From: Scilla litardierei
Lineage: Eukaryota > Streptophyta > Magnoliopsida > Asparagales > Asparagaceae
Reading direction: 5' to 3'
DNA: 64,000 bases
Assembly (NCBI GenBank): GCA_030789695.1
Contig: CM061135.1
Span: 107,950,301 to 108,014,300 of the forward strand
Below the pieces are notes generated by a model that saw nothing but the letters and a program-made list of their open reading frames with translations, made no database searches and was not told the DNA's origin. Positions 54,238-64,000 of this stretch are shown one piece after another (position 1 is the stretch's first letter; each line of letters starts with the position of its first letter). The position numbers were made by a program, and so were the translations under genes.

Positions 54238-55890
54238 GAATTTGCTCTTCATGCTGCTTTCGTGACTCAGCAAGCAGCTTTACTCCACGAATGTCATCGG
54301 GCCTAAGCAACGCATCTCCTAGCATCTTCTGAAGGTGCACACCTGCTACCTGCTGAAGACAAACTGCATCAATCCGATGAGAACTTTTATTTCCCCGAAC
54401 GAAGTTTATCCAAAGAGAGTCATAAAAAGGTATAGAGAATTCTAAAGCATGTTGATGGATGCTCCTTGGGACAGCATCGCTACTCTCAACATGGAGTACG
54501 ATAAAGTCCTCATTCTCTCATCTCCATGATGGTCAGGTGCCGGCACGACCAAGCATGTCTCCAGTGCATGTGTATCGATGTCCTGCGAGAGACACATCGC
54601 ATCAGAAATATCTGAATCTAAAAATGTATGAAATGAAGTACAAGATTCTAATAGGGAGTGTTCAGGGCTCAAGAAATCTCCATGATTAATGTGGTCCTGG
54701 TGATGATGCTCGTGCTCTGGTGGGATGGGAAGTAGCTGCGACGCTAATGTAGGAAGCGGACATGGTTCGGGCCAACTGAAATCGATCGTCGTATCTGTGG
54801 CCGAACTCACATACTCCTCGAAAGTGTGCACGTGCATCGTAGTCTCCTCGATGCTTGTGCTTGGCTCCAACTCAGGCATTCGAAAAAAGATAAAGGTTAG
54901 CACTGGCTTTTCTTCTTCGGGAGTCTTCTCCTTGCCCGTGCAAACCTGGAGAATTTCTGCCCTGAATTGTGACCGGAGCCCATCGATCTTGTTTAATGTC
55001 CTATCAGGTTTCTCATTCTTTATGGGGGCACAGCTTTGGGTAACGTCACCGACACGATTTGTGCCAATGGTGTCACCTGCAGGCGGGGAGGAAACCTATT
55101 AGAAAATAAAGAGTTTTGTGCAAATATGTTACCTCCCGTAGTGCAAGTGGCCGGCGACGCATTAGGCTAATGCCGATCCTCCACCGAAAAAGTGGAGTCT
55201 CCTTCGCCGAGTCACGGAAGGGTGGTGGAGGTATTTTCCAAGACGAATGCTCCTTCCATATGCTCTCCCCTCTATAGCATGGTAGTGTGGACCTCACCCC
55301 ATGAATGCTACTCAAGTGCCCATATGAATTTTACCATGGTTGGGCTATCGTGTTAGGAGGGGTATAGGTCATAGGAGTGAGGGTAGGGGCAGAAAGTAAG
55401 CCTTGAGTTGCCATAAAATTTTCCATTTTAGCTATTAGGCTTCCCTCTGCTTCTGGTGGAGGTGTATATAGTGGAGGATTTGGATGGGAGCGTTTGTATA
55501 TTGGTTGTAGATAATTGGGATTAGGTCATGGGGGCTGGCATAATAAGTGCAAGTGTTTGTGGCATGCCCCCAAAAGACCACACATCCTGCAGTTCCCTGC
55601 AACTTGCAAGAAATGAATTTATGCTCCCATCTGTGCATCGTTACTTATCGAGACATCATAATCATAAGAAATGCTCCGTCTGGCTTCCACATCGTTACTC
55701 CAAAAAATCACATGGCTATAAGAGAGATAGGAAAACTAAAGAAAGATCGTCAGTAGACAAATGAGAGTAAAAGGTGGGAAGGGATAAAAATTTTATTTTA
55801 TTGTTTTTTTAATTATTTATGTGTAGTCTAATAGATACACAACTAAATCGATTTCACGCCGATTGCCTCCTGACAACAATGCCATTTTGC
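54238..55890 (-). other. Unassigned decayed retroelement interior
   Basis: The longest frame is 54442-54903 on the minus strand (153 codons, acidic and histidine-rich, no recognised domain). The right end (about 55866-55890) on the minus strand reads TGGCATTGTTGTCAGGAGGC, a degenerate version of the Athila-type primer site next to an LTR. The segment is therefore likely the 5' interior of an old Athila-like element, but no gag motif can be recognised. Confidence 0.45.
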
Positions 55891-55895
55891 TCGAT

Positions 55896-57250
55896 GCAAA
55901 AGATATTTATAAGTTAACCATTAGCAATATGGATCGTATGCAGCAGGTGTTGAACACAGGAAGGCAGTGGTATGAGTATCAGCTAATCTGTATCTAAATA
56001 GCTACGCGAATGTAAAAAAGAGAGGGATAATTACATTAAAATACAAAAATAAAGAAAGGTGCCATGTGCCAAGCGTCACCGCTGGTGTATATGGAGCAGG
56101 TGGGTCGACCTAGCTTCTCGAGCCAATGATTTATCGCCCTAGATGATAGTCGAAGCTCAACCCTCGCCATCTCAATGTCTAGCCAAGAGAAGACTCGAAA
56201 AATAGGTTGGATCCCTTACCGTAGCCCCGATGGTCAGTCAAACGCTACGGTAGTGGCGATTCTAGTGAGTATGTCTGACGGTTGGTCGGTGCCTAGCACT
56301 AGATAGTCAACCCTCCTGGGTATGAGGCAGGATGAATTGAGTACATCCAAACCTATTATTAAGACTGAAACCCTAATTGGAAAGATATTTGGCATGGTCC
56401 ACCCACCTGAACAATCTACTCCAGGGTTAAGCTAAGCCCTATGCACAAAAAGCTAATCTATTACATCACAACAAGAGATAAACAACAAATAAGGAAAAAC
56501 ATCATAAAGGGCAAGAGGAATGAAATTAAAGATAATACATATGAAATTAAACTAAAAGCAAATAGAAATTCATTACATCACAAGTAAAATAAAGATTCTT
56601 AGAATTACAAGGAGAAACAGCCCCCAACGGGGGAGAAACCCCTAAAAATCACGGAAGAAGAATCTCCATCTCCCAATTTGCTTACCAGAATTTATACTAC
56701 AGGAGAAAATATAAGGTCGCACAGTCGTGCCGAAATCAGCATGGCCGTGCAGCAGCTAGGAAACCTAGGGTCATTTAGCGCTATTGTTTCGAGCACGACC
56801 ATGCTCCTTGCCAGCAAGGCCATGTTGGTCCTTCTTTTAAGTCCAAATCGGCTGCAGGTAGCACGGGTGTGGCACGTCCGTGCTAAACGCCCATGCTGCC
56901 AGTAAGCTCGCTACCTCGCTGTAGGGAATTAAGCACGGCTGTGCAAAACGTTAGTACGGCAGTGCCAATGCTGCTGTAGCTTCTCCCTTTGGCCTTATGA
57001 TATGACATGGCCGTGCATTTGCACGCACGGCCGTGCAGTATGCTCATCAGCCCGTATCTTCCCTCCTTTAGCTCAGATTCATGATAATCTTTGTCTTTAT
57101 CTCTCTCAAGCTCCACAAATCGCAGATTAACATTATTTGAGCATGGATTCCCTGAAATGTACAAAATGCATACCCAAAGCATCAAACTGATTAAAATGTG
57201 TAAAAGCGGAGAAAAATATCGAGAATAACATGGAATAAATACAGAAAATG
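55896..57250 (-). mobile_element. Decayed Athila-like LTR
   Basis: It adjoins a degenerate primer site and resembles the element A LTR end: TTGAACACAGGAAGG..TCTAAATAG against TCGAACACAGGGAGG..CTATTTAGG. It holds its own palindrome cluster (56717-57035) and a minus-strand TATAAA at 56691-56696. The outer boundary is approximate; no target duplication identified. Confidence 0.55.
56717..57035 (-). repeat. GCACGGCCGTGC palindrome cluster
   Basis: About nine exact or near copies, for example GCACGGCCGTGC near 57025, GCATGGCCGTGC near 56740 and GCACGGCTGTGC near 56930. It lies directly upstream, in transcript direction, of the TATAAA box. Confidence 0.83.
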
Positions 57251-58411
57251 TAAGGAGAAAAAATGGAAAAAGGAGTGTAAATGGGTCTAACAAATAGTCT
57301 GTCAATAATGGTGAGTAGATTTATGATTAATTTGTAGTATACGATGAAGAATATGTTTAAGAGTTATGGTGTTGAGAGCATGTCAATTGTTTATTATAGA
57401 CATTGATGTAAGTGGTGTATACTAGGAGTATTTGTACTTGTCGTCAATATTAATAATTGGTATGGCATCGTCTATATTGATTATTTTTAAAATAAAAACA
57501 ATATTGGAGTTAGTAGGCTGTTACAATTATAATACTACAATGTTAAGTTATACTGTAGACAATGTGATGACATATAGTGGATGTGACAACTTACTTAAAG
57601 GTGTAGTGTGTATGATTAAGTCGGTGCTTTAGAAAGAGCTAGGTAGTTAGTATCTTGTTAAGCCACAATTTCATCCATCAACCCTTTCATTTGATTATTA
57701 TTCTGCTTAAGCTTCTTGGTAACAGCAGTAACCCACTTAATGCGTGCATCTAGTGTTTTGAGAGTGAGAATCAGCGACTATTCGAGGATTAGGATACGAC
57801 CAAACTTCACGTATAATCGACACTCCATCAATACCATTGACGGTGTGGTGGAAATGTAACTTTCACACTACCCTTATTCGTTCCTCGTCTCCTAGTTCTG
57901 AGAAATTCTGAGGACGGAATTTTCTTAAGGAAGGTAGGATGTGATGGCATGTATCTATCACTACGCGTATTTTCGTATTTTACGTATTTTTATTGCAATA
58001 ATTTCAAATGGTTTCAAATAGTTTATGCATATACAATATGTGTGTGTGTGTGTGTGTGTGTGCGCAAATCTTCATGTGAGAACATTTCGCACCGTACAAA
58101 AATATTTTTAGTTTTTATTTGAATTTTTTTTTCAAAATTTTTTTTTCCATCTTCATTATATGTTGTTATACCCCCCTCAAAAAATAATCGTTGAGAAATA
58201 ATGTCATTTGGCATTCGATCAAGACATTTCATCAAATTCGCACGTTTTGAGACCATTAAATTTGTAACGGGTGGATGTGTACTCTAATCCCCAACAGATT
58301 CACCCATTATCTTTCCTGGGGTATATAATTGTATGAACTAAACATAAAAAAACTTTGAAAAAAATTTCAAAAAAAAGTTTTCGCACGACTTTCGCATGGG
58401 TTTTTTCGCAC
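57250..58411. other. Non-coding region with a Tekay 3'-end relic and (TG)n
   Basis: 57890-57950 resembles the Tekay pol-LTR junction: GAGGACGGAATTTTCTTAAG, a purine tract and TGTGATGGCATGTATC as an LTR start. A (TG)12 microsatellite lies at 58039-58062. No gene is seen. Confidence 0.55.
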
Positions 58412-58425
58412 CAGATCGATTGCCA

Positions 58426-58656
58426 TATATTTTTTTTGACGAGTAATAATCATCTTTAATGAGTATAAAGAAAAACAAAACAAGAACAAAACATTCACCA
58501 TGAGGGACCGGTTGGGGATTAGGAAGATCGGGGATAGGGCACAAGCGCCGTCACCCAATACAATCCAACACCCAACCAGAACAACTCATGTGATAAATAT
58601 GTACAAAACCCGCAAAAACTGTACAAGGAATCAATCCTGCGTGAAACCCCAATTTG
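58426..58656 (-). mobile_element. 5'-truncated LINE-like copy with 14-bp target duplication
   Basis: Flanked by exact CAGATCGATTGCCA at 58412-58425 and 58657-58670. The left end is T-rich (a poly-A-like tail on the minus strand). It shares the block CACAAGCGCCGTCACCC with the 3' end of the adjacent large LINE (58804-58822). About 231 bp. Confidence 0.7.
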
Positions 58657-58670
58657 CAGATCGATTGCCA

Positions 58671-58715
58671 CACACACACACACACACACACATATTTATA
58701 TATATATATATATAT
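58671..58715. repeat. (CA)n(TA)n microsatellite at the LINE 3' end
   Basis: About 22 bases of CA repeat then TATA-rich repeat, touching the 3' end of the large LINE; on the minus strand this would be its terminal repeat tail. Confidence 0.8.
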
Positions 58716-58900
58716 TTTGACAGGCAAAGGTAAGATTTTATTAATAAAATTGTACAACATCCCTAACAAGTGAATCGTAGATAATTAAAATGAAGAGGGG
58801 ATTGGACACAAGCGCCGTCACCCTCCACCATTAAAATATCCACAATCACTTATTAGAGAAGAGTACACAATATACATATTAAATTTACATATGTGCAATC

Positions 58901-61900
58901 TTAGGGGAATGCAAAACCCCAATTAGCAAAGGGGACATTGTCAGATATATCCTCTAGATCTAATTTGCATAGAGCAATTTTGAAATCCGATGCGATTTCC
59001 TCAAATAATGAAGTTTTACTGCAGAACTTTTCTTTAAATATCCGATTATTGCGCTCCCTCCAAATGTGCCAGACAAGGGATGACACAATCATTTTAGCTA
59101 GGACGCTCATCGGGTCCTTCTTCCTGTATTTGTTTAGAATCATGTCACATACTCCGGAGAGGGTAGTTGGCCTCATAGAAGTTATATTAAGCTTGAGAAG
59201 ACTCCTCACTAGAAGGTACTTGGAATAATCACAGTCAAAGAAAATATGGCCAATGCTCTCATCCACATGCCCAGTACAAAGAACACAGAATTGATCAGAT
59301 ACCCTTCCCCACGAGTGCAGCCGGTCTTTAGTTAACAGCTTACCACGAAGCGCACGAAGTAAAGCAATAGAGTACTTGGGAACATGAAGTTTAAACCACA
59401 CAGCAGCCGCATAGGGGTAGGCCGTTGATTGAGGCCGGGTTGCCTCCCAGATTTCCCGAAGGGAAGATTTGTGACCGGAAGCCCAACAGTAGCCATCGAT
59501 ACCATCGCAAATTGTAATACTGGACATGGGATCAACAATGCCATTGATGGCCGGGACATTGTGCCAAGTAGTTCCAGACCAGAAATCCCCAACGCAAGCA
59601 ACTTCAGTACCAGGGACGGGATCTTGCAAGAGATATAGAGGCCCCTTAGGATGCCAGTTATCATACCAGAAAGAGGTAGATTTGCCATCCTTAATAGTGC
59701 GTTTAATCAGTCGTTGCGATAGGTGGCGACTCTTAAGAACAAATTTCCAGGAACCGGACTGTGTAGGGGCAGATTTAGCAATATAAAAGCCACTTCCAAT
59801 AGCCGCATAGTGTCCTCTCATATAACTCGCCCAAACACCCTTGTTAGACAACACTCTCCAAGTCAATCGTACTCCCGACGCAGCATTCAAGTCAGAGAGA
59901 TGCCGAATCCCCAATCCCCCTTCCTTTTTTGTAGTACAAACCTCCCTCCAAGCCCATATATTATTCTTCCCCCAAATAAAAGTTCTGCAAATTGAATTAA
60001 TGATTCTAATAATAGAGGAAGGAAACCGATACGCCTGCATCCAGAAGGCAACCATACCATAGATTACAGACCGTACCAACTCAATTTTCCCCGCAATAGA
60101 AAGGGTGGAGGAGGACCAACCAAGTAATCTTTTCCTGCATTTATCAACAAGCCGAGTAAACATAGAAGCTCTGGGGTAATGAGTTGATAGGGGCAGTCCC
60201 AAGTAGGTAGTGAAAGAGGAGACCAACTTAATTCCCAATAGCTCAGACAAGTCCCTTGCATTCCGCACTCCCTTACTGAAAATTGCAGAACTCTTGTCCA
60301 AATTGACTTGAAGCCCCGATAGATGTTTAAATTGAGTCAATAACTCCTTAAGCCCATATAGGGAATGGGAATTAGCACGACAGAAGACCAAGAGATCATC
60401 AGCAAATAGTAAGTGAGATATCGATCCTGTTCTTCGCAAAGGATGGATAGCACCAGATGATTCAGCCACTGACATGAGAAGGGAAAATGCTTCCATCACA
60501 AGGACAAATAAGTACGGAGAGAGCGGGTCCCCTTGCCTCAACCCTCGGCTAGAGTCAAAGTACCCTTCAGGAGACCCATCAACTAAGACAGAGAACATAG
60601 GAGTTGATATACATTGAGAAATCCAGTTAATAAAGGTTGATTTGAATCCCATCTGATGTAGGAGAAAGAGAACGAACTCCCTATTAACACTGTCAAAGGC
60701 CTTCCGGAGGTCAAGCTTGATACAGGTTCTGGATCCCATAGGATTGCTAAAATCCCTAATCTGTTCGTGGGCGAGCAATGAACAATCCGCCAGAAGCCGA
60801 TCTTTTAAGAAAGCTGCCTGATTGGGAGAGATAAGCTCTGCGATAACATGCCGCAGTCGATTACATAACAATTTGCTGATGATTTTATATACCACATTGC
60901 AGCAGGCAATCGGCCTATAGTCACTCAGATTTGAGGCATTTGCATTCTTAGGGACCAGGGTCAAGAATGCATGATTGATGCTAGGATTCATTATACCAGA
61001 TATGAAGAAAGCAGAGACACCTGCAACAACATCAGACCCAATGATACTCCAATTGTCTTGGAAGAAATGTGCATTAAACCCGTCAGGACCTGGTGCTTTG
61101 TCTTTACCAATTTGGAAAACAGCAGATTTGATTTCAGCAGGGGTCACAGGCAATTCCATCCAAGTTGCCGCCTCCTCAGTGATCTTCCGTTTGGGGATGA
61201 TATTAGGAAACACGTTCCAATAATCATCATGATGGTAGATATTATGATAATATAATACAGACTCCTTTCGCAAATTTTCAAGATTCGAGCTCCTCTTACC
61301 TTCAGGGCTAATAAGATGATGCAGGTTGTTGTGACAGTGTCTTGCTTTCAGAGATGTATAGAAAAATTTAGAGTTCCTGTCCCCAAGGTTTAACCAATCT
61401 TGTCTACTCTTTTGCCTCAAATCTTCTTCCTAAATACCAAGAGCCATCCCAAGATTTTTAGATGCCAAACATTCTTCTTGCTGCAGTTTAGTATCAAACT
61501 TCAAATTGGGATTTGATTGGATGGCCACAAGCCTAGACCGGCAAGCATTAACGTCCAGGTTGATCAAGTGATTTGCGGCCCAGGGTTTCAAATCATGCTT
61601 CAATGCTTTAAGCTGGAGATGAAGATGACGCAAGCCATGTACACCAGGAATTCGGCTCCAATGATTGTGTATGAATTCTTTATAGCCTGGGAAGGAACAC
61701 CAAGAGTTATAGAATTTGAAGGGTTTGGGTAGTGCACTGACCTTGGGGAGAAGAAGGAGAAGCATTGATAGGTGATCACTAGTGCCCGAAGAGAGATATT
61801 CATAAAAGGAGTGACTCATACGAGCTATCCAATTAGCATTGCAGAGAATACGATCAAGGCGGGCCGAGATACGCTGTAACCCAATACGTTTATTGCTCCA

Positions 61901-62452
61901 GCTAAGTGAGGGACCGGAACTCTTGAGTTCAAGAAGACCACAAGTACCAATACACGAGTTGAAGGCATCCATGGCCAAACTATCAACATTGCGGCCACCC
62001 ACCTTTTCATGAGAGCTCCTGACACAGTTGAAATCTCCCCCAACCACCCAAGGCAGAGAATTAAAGATATTAGAATCAGCAACCAGTGAATTCCAAAGAG
62101 AAGCTCTAGAAGTAGTCAGGTTGAAACCATAGATAGCAGTTAGGCCCATAACTAACCCCGCTGAGTTAGTAAAGATTGCCGAGATATGCTGAGCAGAAGC
62201 GGCTATGGGGTTGACACGCCAAGAAGAAGCATCGTAGTAGATAACAATACGACCACCCTTATGATGTACTCTGTTATCAATAAATTCCCAATCTTTACCA
62301 AAACAACTGTTTATACGACTCGCATTACATGCTGCAACTATAGTTTCAAGCAAACATACAATAGACGGGTTGAGCTTACGCAAGGTATGTCTCAGATCAG
62401 CCCGCCTAGCAGTATTGTTCAGTCCCCTAGTATTCCAGAAGAAAGCAGACAT
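58901..62452 (-). pseudogene. LINE ORF2: endonuclease and reverse transcriptase, one stop
   Basis: ATG at 62450-62452 overlaps the ORF1 stop by one base (TAATG), a layout that suggests termination-reinitiation. The N-terminal ~340 residues form an AP-type endonuclease with FFWNTRGLN, VVGGDFNCV and GTSDHLSM. TAG at 61430-61432 interrupts, then the same frame continues for 840 codons. Reverse transcriptase motifs include APGPDGFNAHFF, CIKLDLRKAFDSVNREF, GLRQGDPLSPYLF and catalytic HLLFADDLLVF. A C-terminal zf-RVT-like region follows (FCVLCTGHVDESIGHIFFDC). The stop is a single CAR-to-TAR type change. Confidence 0.9.
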
Positions 62453-64000
62453 TAAGACAATGGTTGATTTAGGGGCAGCGCACCTGCAGCTAGCGCGACC
62501 CTAGAGCTTCGTCGAAGAGAGGTAGGAGAAGGAATAGGCTGCTTGTTTTTGGCCTGACCCCTAGCTTTATTCAATTCCTGGTGAAATGCATGCCAGAGAG
62601 GATTCGGCAAGGTAGGATTGACCGGGGGCTCAGGAAGCTCCTCTTGGCAATTATCAGTAAGAGAGACATTGTTATCCTCCATGCCAATTGATTGTTGGGC
62701 AGCAACAGTGCGAACTTCAGGGACAGGGAGAGGGTCACTTTGAACATCATTACCCATAGCCTCAGTCTGCCCTACTAGCACAGGGGTAGAATCCAAATGC
62801 AATTCATTACCAGCAGCCTCAGGCAACATTTCGGGAGCAACAGAATTTGTAACCGGCCTGGAGTGGGGCTTAGAGTTTAGGAATCCAATGCATTGCACAA
62901 GACAAAAGAGCCTCCTCCACAGTTTTGTTTGAATAGAAGGACCGGATTTAGGAGCAACTACAGGAGCCTGACAAATATGCTTGGATAGACCACTTGACTC
63001 CCCAACCTCAAAACAAGCGTTGTTATTGTGATTCGGATCAGCGAGCTTATGTCCAGAAGCACAATCAGGAACAACATGGGAGACCCCAGTGTCTAATGTA
63101 GCAGGCGGCAAATCAGTAGTAGCGGGATCCTTCCCCATTGGGCATTGTCTATCCAGATGGCCAAAGCATGCACAAGCATCACATCTTGGGGGTTCCCCCT
63201 CATACTTGACTTCAATAGAGATAGTTGTCAAATCATCAAGTTCAATAGGCACAGTATACTTAAGTTTACAGTCAGAACTTACCTCCACCAGGCATCGAGC
63301 ATATGAGATTCTCTCTAGCTTTGAGGTCGCTTTATCCAAACAGAGAGGCGTGCCAATGACACTAGCAATCCGATTCATAATACTAATAGTCCACATTGAT
63401 AGAGGCAAATTGTGGAGTTGGACCAAAACAGGTACCGCAGTCAGGACATCCCTAGAGTGGCGGGTAGTGGGAGACCAGTTTTGCAGAACTACAAGCCGTC
63501 CATCAAACAGCCATGGACCGCCATGGAGGATCAAGTCGCGATCATCCGGGTTTTCAAATTTGAAGTAGAAGTACCCATTCTCCCTGGAAAAAATGCGAAG
63601 ACCACCCTTAATTCTCCAAAGCCTATCTGTCCAGGCTTTGATCTGACCAAAATATGGCACATCACCAAGGACATAACCAACCAAAGTATTCTGCCATCGT
63701 GATGCTCCTTCTAAGATCATGCTATCTGAAATTTTAGTCCTTACAACACCGTCCTCAGTGATAACAGGAGGAACAAAGTTCATCACTAATGGATCCCTGT
63801 ATTTACGCCTAGTCGAGCATATATCAGGCCAAGAACGCTTCCCTTCGGTAGGAATGATTTGGAAAGGCACATTGGGTCTAATAGGAACCTTCAAGCCAAC
63901 GCTTGCCTGATGAGCGCCCTGAAAAACCCTCCGAGATCCCAAATGTCCCCCGCCAGTTTGATTCAAACGGGGAATCGAACGTCCCCCACCAGATTGATTC
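62452..64000 (-). CDS. LINE ORF1 (DUF4283 and CCHC knuckle), 5' end outside window
   Basis: The frame is open to the window edge, so the start lies beyond 64000. The N-terminal part has two copies of an NQxGGG motif. The DUF4283-like region contains FGQIKAWTDRLWRI, FYFKFENPDDRDLIL and HGGPWLFDGRLVVL. A CCHC knuckle (CDACACFGHLDRQC) follows. The C-terminal ~240 residues are low-complexity. Such proteins bind LINE RNA as nucleic-acid chaperones. No stop interrupts the visible part. Confidence 0.88.
   Translation of the reverse strand, partial: NQSGGGRSIPRLNQTGGGHLGSRRVFQGAHQASVGLKVPIRPNVPFQIIPTEGKRSWPDICSTRRKYRDPLVMNFVPPVITEDGVVRTKISDSMILEGASRWQNTLVGYVLGDVPYFGQIKAWTDRLWRIKGGLRIFSRENGYFYFKFENPDDRDLILHGGPWLFDGRLVVLQNWSPTTRHSRDVLTAVPVLVQLHNLPLSMWTISIMNRIASVIGTPLCLDKATSKLERISYARCLVEVSSDCKLKYTVPIELDDLTTISIEVKYEGEPPRCDACACFGHLDRQCPMGKDPATTDLPPATLDTGVSHVVPDCASGHKLADPNHNNNACFEVGESSGLSKHICQAPVVAPKSGPSIQTKLWRRLFCLVQCIGFLNSKPHSRPVTNSVAPEMLPEAAGNELHLDSTPVLVGQTEAMGNDVQSDPLPVPEVRTVAAQQSIGMEDNNVSLTDNCQEELPEPPVNPTLPNPLWHAFHQELNKARGQAKNKQPIPSPTSLRRSSRVALAAGALPLNQPLS

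Larger units (their letters stand above)
58716..64000 (-). mobile_element. L1-type LINE, nearly full length, continues beyond the window
   Basis: Minus-strand non-LTR retrotransposon: ORF1 (open to the window edge to 62452), ORF2 endonuclease-RT (62452-58901) and a short 3' region ending in a TA/CA repeat. Both ORFs are readable with a single nonsense codon, so it is a young copy. Confidence 0.92.

Noticed and set aside
54442..54903. Minus-strand 153-codon frame as a host gene
   Set aside because: No recognised domain or splice context, and it lies between decayed retroelement pieces; kept only as unassigned.

Overview
This is nuclear DNA of a flowering plant, probably a eudicot, although the species cannot be named from the sequence. 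The evidence is one host-like gene with plant-type introns (a ferric-chelate reductase/oxidase, FRO) and a dense nest of plant retroelements: Ty3/gypsy Tat, Athila-like and Tekay (chromovirus) elements, a SIRE-type Ty1/copia solo LTR and an L1-type LINE. There are no rRNA or tRNA genes and no bacterial features.

Layout. 1-2268 is AT-rich non-coding DNA with small tandem repeats. 2269-14197 (minus) is an eight-exon FRO gene whose reading frame can be followed through every splice junction for 746 codons. Its fourth intron holds a Tat element (4356-13028, target-site duplication AGAGG) with broken pol and an antisense ORF. 15421-16450 is a mosaic of a short LTR with a tRNA-Met-type primer site and a decayed Athila-like ORF2. 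16615-28586 is Athila-like element A (minus, TSD GATGT). 28587-30098 is more of the older Athila-like element that A entered. 30099-51967 is a Tekay chromovirus (plus, TSD CTTGA) whose left LTR is split by Athila-like element B (31252-43151, plus, TSD ATAAC). 51968-57250 holds more old element sequence, a SIRE-type solo LTR (52388-54237, TSD GAATT) and a decayed Athila-like LTR. 58426-58656 is a short 5'-truncated LINE-like copy. 58716-64000 is a near full-length L1-type LINE (minus) running off the window.

The two Athila-like elements encode gag and protease plus a second large ORF, but no reverse transcriptase, RNase H or integrase. Both lack them at the same place, so this is a non-autonomous family that must borrow enzymes. 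The Tekay element carries two apparent spliceosomal introns in its gag-pol frame.

The most unusual signals are two kinds of non-coding architecture. First, several otherwise unrelated families each carry a cluster of their own palindromic word just upstream of a TATA-like box. The words are CTCGGCCGAG, TAGTCGGT/ACCGACTA, CACGGTCGTGTG, GCACGGCCGTGC and GTAGTCGACT. In the Athila-like elements such a cluster plus TATA box occurs a second time in front of ORF2. Second, the leader part of the Athila-like LTRs holds five hairpins with one constant 14-nt loop, TTGCAAGAGATTGG, and five different stems, and pairing in most stems survives between copies. All eight in-frame stops found in otherwise readable element genes look like CAA/CAG-to-TAA/TAG changes.

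LTR comparisons by eye give about 0.5% divergence for element A, 1.2% for B, 1.4% for Tekay and 1.4% for Tat. This fits the nesting order.
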